Assembly (NCBI RefSeq): GCF_042663225.1
Contig: NZ_JBHTAA010000002.1
Location: 248,001 to 312,000, forward strand
From: Haloferax namakaokahaiae
Lineage (GTDB): Archaea > Halobacteriota > Halobacteria > Halobacteriales > Haloferacaceae
Length of the DNA stretch: 64,000 bases
Direction: 5' to 3'
Shown: positions 60,525 to 64,000 of the stretch, piece after piece
How positions within the stretch are numbered: the first letter of the stretch is position 1
Layout: each line of letters begins with the position of its first letter
The notes under the pieces: model-generated
The model's input: only the letters and a program-made list of their open reading frames with translations
Database searches by the model: none
Told to the model about the DNA's origin: nothing
Made by a program: the position numbers and the translations under genes

Positions 60525-61541
60525 TTAACGTGCCTCCTCCGACTGTGTCGCCGCCTCGTCCGACTGAGAGTCGGCTTCGAGCCGTCGAGCGCGTTCGAGG
60601 ATTCGTTCGTCGTCGATGTAGTCCAACAGGCGGTCTTGGCCCTCTTCCCACCGAGCCTCGACTTCGTCGGGCGCGACTTGCGTGCGGAACGCTCGGTCGA
60701 GGTACGCCTCGCGGAGTTCGACGAGTCGCTCGTCGTAGTCTGCGTCTTCGTCGTAGTCGTGGGCCGGGTCGTCTTCCGGCAGTTGCGCGTGGAACCACTC
60801 GCGCCAGCGGTCACGCGTCGCCCACTCGCCCGACAGTTCCGACTCCCGGCGGAGCCAATCGTAGTGCGCCGTAACGGCTTCGGGGAAGCCGAGTTCGCGT
60901 CGGTAGTCTTCGAGCAGGCACCGAGCGACGTGTGCGCCGGTGCCGGCCGCGACGATTGCCTGTGCGTTTCGCTCACCCGCGGGGGCGGCGACGTAGAGAC
61001 CGTCGATTGGCGTTCGACCATCTTCGTCCGAATAGTCGGGGTCGAAGTGTTCGTGCACCTCGCCGTCGCCGTGGTCGTGTTCTTCGAACATCTCGTCGCC
61101 GCCGAGCGGGCGCATGTACTCGCCGTCGTACCACGAGGCCGCGACGACGTACCGAGTCGTCACCCGCTCGCCGTCCGTCGTCTCGACGACGAATCCGTCG
61201 CAGTCGGCGTCGGTGCCGCCGTCGCTGTCACCGTCGGCGTGGGTGACCGCCTCGACCATATCGGGAACGTACGCACACCCGGCGTCGCGGGCGTGGTCGT
61301 GCATCAGGTCGTAGAGCGTCTCGATGTGGATGCCACCCGGGAACCCGAGGTAGTTCTCGATGTATGCAGCGCGTTTGAGTGCGGCGTTCCCGCGGTCGAA
61401 AATCACCGTGTCGAGACCGTGGCGTGCGGTGAAAATCCCCGCCGAACAGCCAGTCGGGCCACCGCCGACGACGACCACGTCGTAGTCGAAATCGATGTGA
61501 GCATCGTCGGTGATTCGGGTATCAAGTGCGATAGAATTCAT
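60525..61541 (-). CDS. Thioredoxin-reductase-like flavoprotein without CxxC
   Basis: This 338-residue protein starts with a FAD-binding motif VVVVGGGPTGCSAGIFTARH and the IENYLGFPGGI segment typical of thioredoxin reductases. It has no CxxC redox pair and its NAD(P)-binding domain is not recognisable; the C-terminal 120 residues are a helical acidic extension. Related haloarchaeal proteins are often near iron ABC genes. A role in reducing ferric siderophore or another electron step is a guess. It lies 2 bases from the permease gene on the same strand and follows the binding protein 1 gene by 70 bases. Confidence 0.75.
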   Translation of the reverse strand: MNSIALDTRITDDAHIDFDYDVVVVGGGPTGCSAGIFTARHGLDTVIFDRGNAALKRAAYIENYLGFPGGIHIETLYDLMHDHARDAGCAYVPDMVEAVTHADGDSDGGTDADCDGFVVETTDGERVTTRYVVAASWYDGEYMRPLGGDEMFEEHDHGDGEVHEHFDPDYSDEDGRTPIDGLYVAAPAGERNAQAIVAAGTGAHVARCLLEDYRRELGFPEAVTAHYDWLRRESELSGEWATRDRWREWFHAQLPEDDPAHDYDEDADYDERLVELREAYLDRAFRTQVAPDEVEARWEEGQDRLLDYIDDERILERARRLEADSQSDEAATQSEEAR

Positions 61542-61611
61542 TGCGTACGTTCCTCTAAAATCGACCCATTGCGGGCGTTCAGACGCCGATTCGCCTGCGT
61601 TCGGTGCATCC

Positions 61612-62820
61612 TCAGAACTCTCCGTTGACGATGTCGGCGACGCGCTGCTTGTCGTAGAGCGGTTCGTCCACGTCGTAGAGTTGTTCGGCCGTCCGCTGGG
61701 TGAGCACGAGGTTCGTAATCGGGCCTTGATACAGGCCGCCAGCGCGGTAGACGTCGTCGTTCTGGACCGCGGTGAGCGCGCTCGCGGTGTCGTGGTTCTT
61801 CAGGTACTCGACGACCGTGCTCTGGAACTCCTCTTTCGTCATCGATTCGTATCCGCGGAGCATCAGCACCTCGGGGTCCACTTCGAGGACCGTTTCGAGG
61901 TCGATAGCGGCGCGACTGCCGTGGAAGTCCTTGATGTCCGTCTCGGCGAGTGCGTCTTTGACCTGCAGGTCGGTCAAGTGCTTGAAGCCGGTTCCGTCGC
62001 CGACGATGTACGGGTAGAACTGCTCGGGTTCGTTGCCGACGCCCCAGAGGACGGCGACGGCGGGGCGCTCACTGCGCGCGGGGACGACCGGCGCGAGGTT
62101 GGCCTGGAAGTCGGCGTGGACCTCCTCGAACGCCTCGAAGCGGTCGGTACGCTGGAAGACCTCCGCGAGTTTCTCGAAGCCTTCGTAGAGCGAGTAGTAG
62201 CGGTAGTCCTCGTGCCACGGGTAGTGTTGTGCGTAGATGCAGTTCCCGAAGAGCGGGCCGATGTTCTCGGCGACTTCGTCCACGTCACCCTGCTCCCAGC
62301 CCTTGAAGCGGTTCATGAGGAAGTTGGGGTCCATGACGTGTACGTCGGCGTCGAGTTCGTAGAACAACTCCTTGCTGACGCCGTCTTGATAGAGCGAGAC
62401 CATGTCGCTCTTATCGACCGAGACGCCCGGAATTTCGTCGTAGTACTGGGTGTGGTAGCGACTCGTGAGCCAGACGCCCTTCGGCGGTTCGAGGCCGAGT
62501 GCGATACCCATGTCGGCCCAACTGCCGTTGTTGGCGACCCACGTCTCGGGGACGGATTCGAACTCCACGTCGCCGACGGGGACCATCGACACCGTGTAGG
62601 AGTCGATTTCGGTTTCGTCGGTCGTCGGTTCGGTCTCCGTCTCCGTTTCTGTCGCCGCCGCGGTCGTCGTCGTGGCTTCTGTCGTCTCCGATTCCGTGGT
62701 CGTCTCACTGCCGCTACTGCCAGTACACCCGGCCAGTGCAGCACCCGTAATCGCTGCCCCCGTGTACTTTAGATAGTCGCGGCGTCCGAGCGATTCGGAA
62801 TCCGGTTCATCGAATGCCAT
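61612..62820 (-). CDS. Iron-type ABC substrate-binding lipoprotein 1
   Basis: This 402-residue protein has a Tat signal and lipobox (RRDYLKYTGAAITGAALAGC), a Thr/Glu-rich linker and a FepB/BtuF-type fold ending EPLYDKQRVADIVNGEF. It is the first gene of the operon with the flavoprotein, permease and ATPase and is more divergent than the other five. ATG 62820 lies four bases from the start of an iron-type palindrome (62824-62841). It is the likely main partner of the permease; the others would be alternatives. Confidence 0.9.
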   Translation of the reverse strand: MAFDEPDSESLGRRDYLKYTGAAITGAALAGCTGSSGSETTTESETTEATTTTAAATETETETEPTTDETEIDSYTVSMVPVGDVEFESVPETWVANNGSWADMGIALGLEPPKGVWLTSRYHTQYYDEIPGVSVDKSDMVSLYQDGVSKELFYELDADVHVMDPNFLMNRFKGWEQGDVDEVAENIGPLFGNCIYAQHYPWHEDYRYYSLYEGFEKLAEVFQRTDRFEAFEEVHADFQANLAPVVPARSERPAVAVLWGVGNEPEQFYPYIVGDGTGFKHLTDLQVKDALAETDIKDFHGSRAAIDLETVLEVDPEVLMLRGYESMTKEEFQSTVVEYLKNHDTASALTAVQNDDVYRAGGLYQGPITNLVLTQRTAEQLYDVDEPLYDKQRVADIVNGEF

Positions 62821-62823
62821 TGG

Positions 62824-62841
62824 TTTTAGGCTATCCTAAAC
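62824..62841. promoter_or_regulatory. Iron-type palindrome, proximal copy before binding protein 1
   Basis: TTTTAGG-CTAT-CCTAAAC. It starts four bases from the last base of the ATG at 62820, exactly as the copy at 58391 does from its start codon. Confidence 0.75.
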
Positions 62842-62859
62842 CAATAAATGCCTTACGAA

Positions 62860-62877
62860 TTTTAGGGAGTCCTAAAC
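62860..62877. promoter_or_regulatory. Iron-type palindrome, distal copy before binding protein 1
   Basis: TTTTAGG-GAGT-CCTAAAC. It lies exactly 36 bases from the proximal copy, with a TATA-like element (GCATTTATTG on the minus strand) between them. Confidence 0.75.
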
Positions 62878-62949
62878 CAGTAGAAGTGACAGAGACCCAC
62901 AGAACCCCCCGTCGATACCGCGCCCACCCGCCGAAATCGCACCGAAAGC

Positions 62950-63435
62950 TCACTTACAGATGCAGTCGTGCCGTTTCGTGGACTGGTTCAGAACGAACGC
63001 GTGCGTCTCAGAGGCGAGGGCGAACAGTTTCTCGGCACGCCCTCTCGCAGCGAGCCCATCTTGATAGTACGTCTTCGCTCGGTGGTTTCGCCACAAGTCC
63101 CGTAGATTGGATGCGACTCGCTCCGAGAGGATGCCGCGTTTCGCCGCTTCGGTGTAGACACCTGGGTGGGTCCCCGGGAGGTCTCGCGGTTCGACGCCGC
63201 CTTCGAGCAGTTTGAACTCGACGACACGCTCGATAGCGACGAACGACGTCTCGATGACGATAGTGTAGTAGCCCGCTTCGAGCAGCGACTCCGCGCCTGC
63301 GAGCAGACGGCACGACTTGCGGAGTTGCAGCACGTCGGCTTCGTCGGTGTCGAGACCCGTCTCTATCTCGTCGGGTCGGTAGTCGAACGCCGCCTGTACC
63401 TCGTCTATCAACTCCTCGATTCGATTCCCGCTCAT
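62950..63435 (-). CDS. HEPN-domain protein with altered catalytic motif
   Basis: This 161-residue all-helical protein is paired with a nucleotidyltransferase gene (overlap at 63432-63435, ATGA). In HEPN toxins the RNase motif is R-X4-6-H-X-Y. Here the site reads R116-N-H-R-A-K121-T-Y123: the position expected for the catalytic His is Lys, although a His lies at 118. This may be an inactive or a divergent HEPN. HEPN/MNT pairs are commonly toxin-antitoxin modules in archaea. Alternatively it might be a non-toxic partner with regulatory function. Confidence 0.65.
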   Translation of the reverse strand: MSGNRIEELIDEVQAAFDYRPDEIETGLDTDEADVLQLRKSCRLLAGAESLLEAGYYTIVIETSFVAIERVVEFKLLEGGVEPRDLPGTHPGVYTEAAKRGILSERVASNLRDLWRNHRAKTYYQDGLAARGRAEKLFALASETHAFVLNQSTKRHDCICK

Positions 63436-64000
63436 CGCTCATCGACTCCGTTCTTCATCACCGCTTTTCGGACCTGCTGGAACTCGTCGGTCCCGTAGAC
63501 TGTGACGCCTTCACGGAACTGTTCGCGGAGTTTGTCTCCCACGCGCTGGGCGCTCTCGGCCGTCTCGACGAACGGTTCGAAGGTGTAGCGGTCGCCGTCG
63601 AATCGCTCCTCGCCGAGGTCGGCTGCAACTCCGGAAACGATGCGTCGAGCACTCGTTCGGTCGCCCTCGACGAGGACGAACACGTCGATGTCGCTCTTGC
63701 GGTCGGCTTCGCCGCGGGCGACGCTCCCGAAGACGAGCACGCCGAGCAAGCGGTCGATGTCGCTCGTCGCTGCGACGGCGTCCTCGACTCGCGTGACGAA
63801 CGCGCGAATCGGGTCGTGGTACTCGGTCTGCTCGAGAGCGAGTATCGGGTCGTCCTTTTCGAGGTGTGCGTTGTCGATGGCGACGTACTTTCGCTGTGTC
63901 GTCTGTCGTATCTGGAGTACGTCGAGTTCGTCCAAGAGTTCGACCGCTCGCCAGACCGTCGAGCGACTGTGGTCGGTCTCGTCGGCGAGTTCGCTCATCG
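63432..64000 (-). CDS. wHTH-nucleotidyltransferase (MNT-type) protein, cut by the window edge
   Basis: This partial protein has an N-terminal winged-helix segment (SELADETDHSRSTVWRAVEL) and a nucleotidyltransferase core. The motif GSVARGEADRKSDIDVF (about residue 90) is GS-X10-D-X-D, as in MNT antitoxins that AMPylate HEPN toxins. The frame continues to the right edge, and the ATG at 63998 is likely internal because a winged helix usually has an earlier helix; the true start is outside. It overlaps the HEPN gene by ATGA, so the order is antitoxin first. The winged helix suggests it also binds its own promoter. Confidence 0.75.
   Translation of the reverse strand, partial: MSELADETDHSRSTVWRAVELLDELDVLQIRQTTQRKYVAIDNAHLEKDDPILALEQTEYHDPIRAFVTRVEDAVAATSDIDRLLGVLVFGSVARGEADRKSDIDVFVLVEGDRTSARRIVSGVAADLGEERFDGDRYTFEPFVETAESAQRVGDKLREQFREGVTVYGTDEFQQVRKAVMKNGVDER

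Noticed and set aside
1..64000. Search for rRNA, tRNA, CRISPR arrays, insertion sequences and integrases
   Set aside because: No tRNA-like cloverleaf, regular spaced repeats, transposase or integrase protein was recognised by reading; a covariance-model and repeat search could overturn this.

Overview
The window looks like chromosome (or megaplasmid) sequence from a halophilic archaeon of the class Halobacteria. Proteins are strongly acidic. Genes are GC-rich and separated by short AT-rich promoters with TATA-like boxes about 25-35 bases before start codons, which suggests leaderless transcripts. Extracytoplasmic binding proteins carry twin-arginine lipoprotein signals, and several families (DICT sensors, DpsA, haloarchaeal histidine kinases, DUF5518-like membrane proteins) are typical of haloarchaea. 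I see no rRNA, tRNA, CRISPR array or insertion sequence.

Bases 1-35,600 form a large aromatic-acid catabolic region. It starts with a Liv-type ABC uptake system (cut by the left edge), a MaoC hydratase, a double-hotdog protein and a benzoate/2-aminobenzoate-type CoA ligase. An SDR dehydrogenase and an enoyl-CoA hydratase follow. Then comes a compact ring-epoxidase cluster: paaA, paaD, paaB, paaC and a separate zinc-ribbon gene, next to a stand-alone 2Fe-2S ferredoxin. A six-gene operon on the minus strand carries a small ribbon-helix-helix-like protein, two UbiD homologues (one lacking the catalytic motif), a metallo-beta-lactamase-fold hydrolase, an acyl-CoA dehydrogenase and a flavin/F420-binding protein. 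The lower pathway follows: a PaaY-like hexapeptide protein, a fumarylacetoacetase-family hydrolase, a split ADP-forming acyl-CoA synthetase, a 4HBT thioesterase, a zinc-ribbon protein and gentisate 1,2-dioxygenase. After a large FAD/Fe-S dehydrogenase come an IclR regulator, a UbiA-like protein, a second adenylate-forming enzyme, an SLC13-type transporter, a second metallo-beta-lactamase protein, a class A FAD monooxygenase and an aldehyde dehydrogenase. The simplest reading is a CoA-dependent aerobic route: aromatic acid to aryl-CoA, ring oxygenation by the Paa-type diiron enzyme, a second hydroxylation by the FAD monooxygenase, release of gentisate, ring cleavage, and hydrolysis to central metabolites. 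That reading is an inference.

Bases 35,600-49,800 are a mixed housekeeping and sensory region: an O6-alkylguanine-DNA alkyltransferase, three histidine kinases without response regulators, a flavin/F420-binding protein, a type II Ca2+-type P-ATPase, a sodium:solute symporter, a DICT sensor, DpsA and small membrane proteins.

Bases 49,590-62,880 are an iron-acquisition regulon. Six paralogous Tat-exported lipoprotein binding proteins share one FecCD-type permease and one ATPase, with a thioredoxin-reductase-like flavoprotein that lacks a CxxC. A DtxR-type regulator, two proteins of unknown function and a 44-residue protein lie at the downstream end in an overlapping chain. Five 18-bp palindromes of the form TTTTAGG-N4-CCTAAAA mark three promoters; two promoters carry pairs exactly 36 bp apart flanking the TATA element. 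The third drives a 54-residue protein. The right edge holds a HEPN/MNT-type pair, the MNT gene being cut by the window end.
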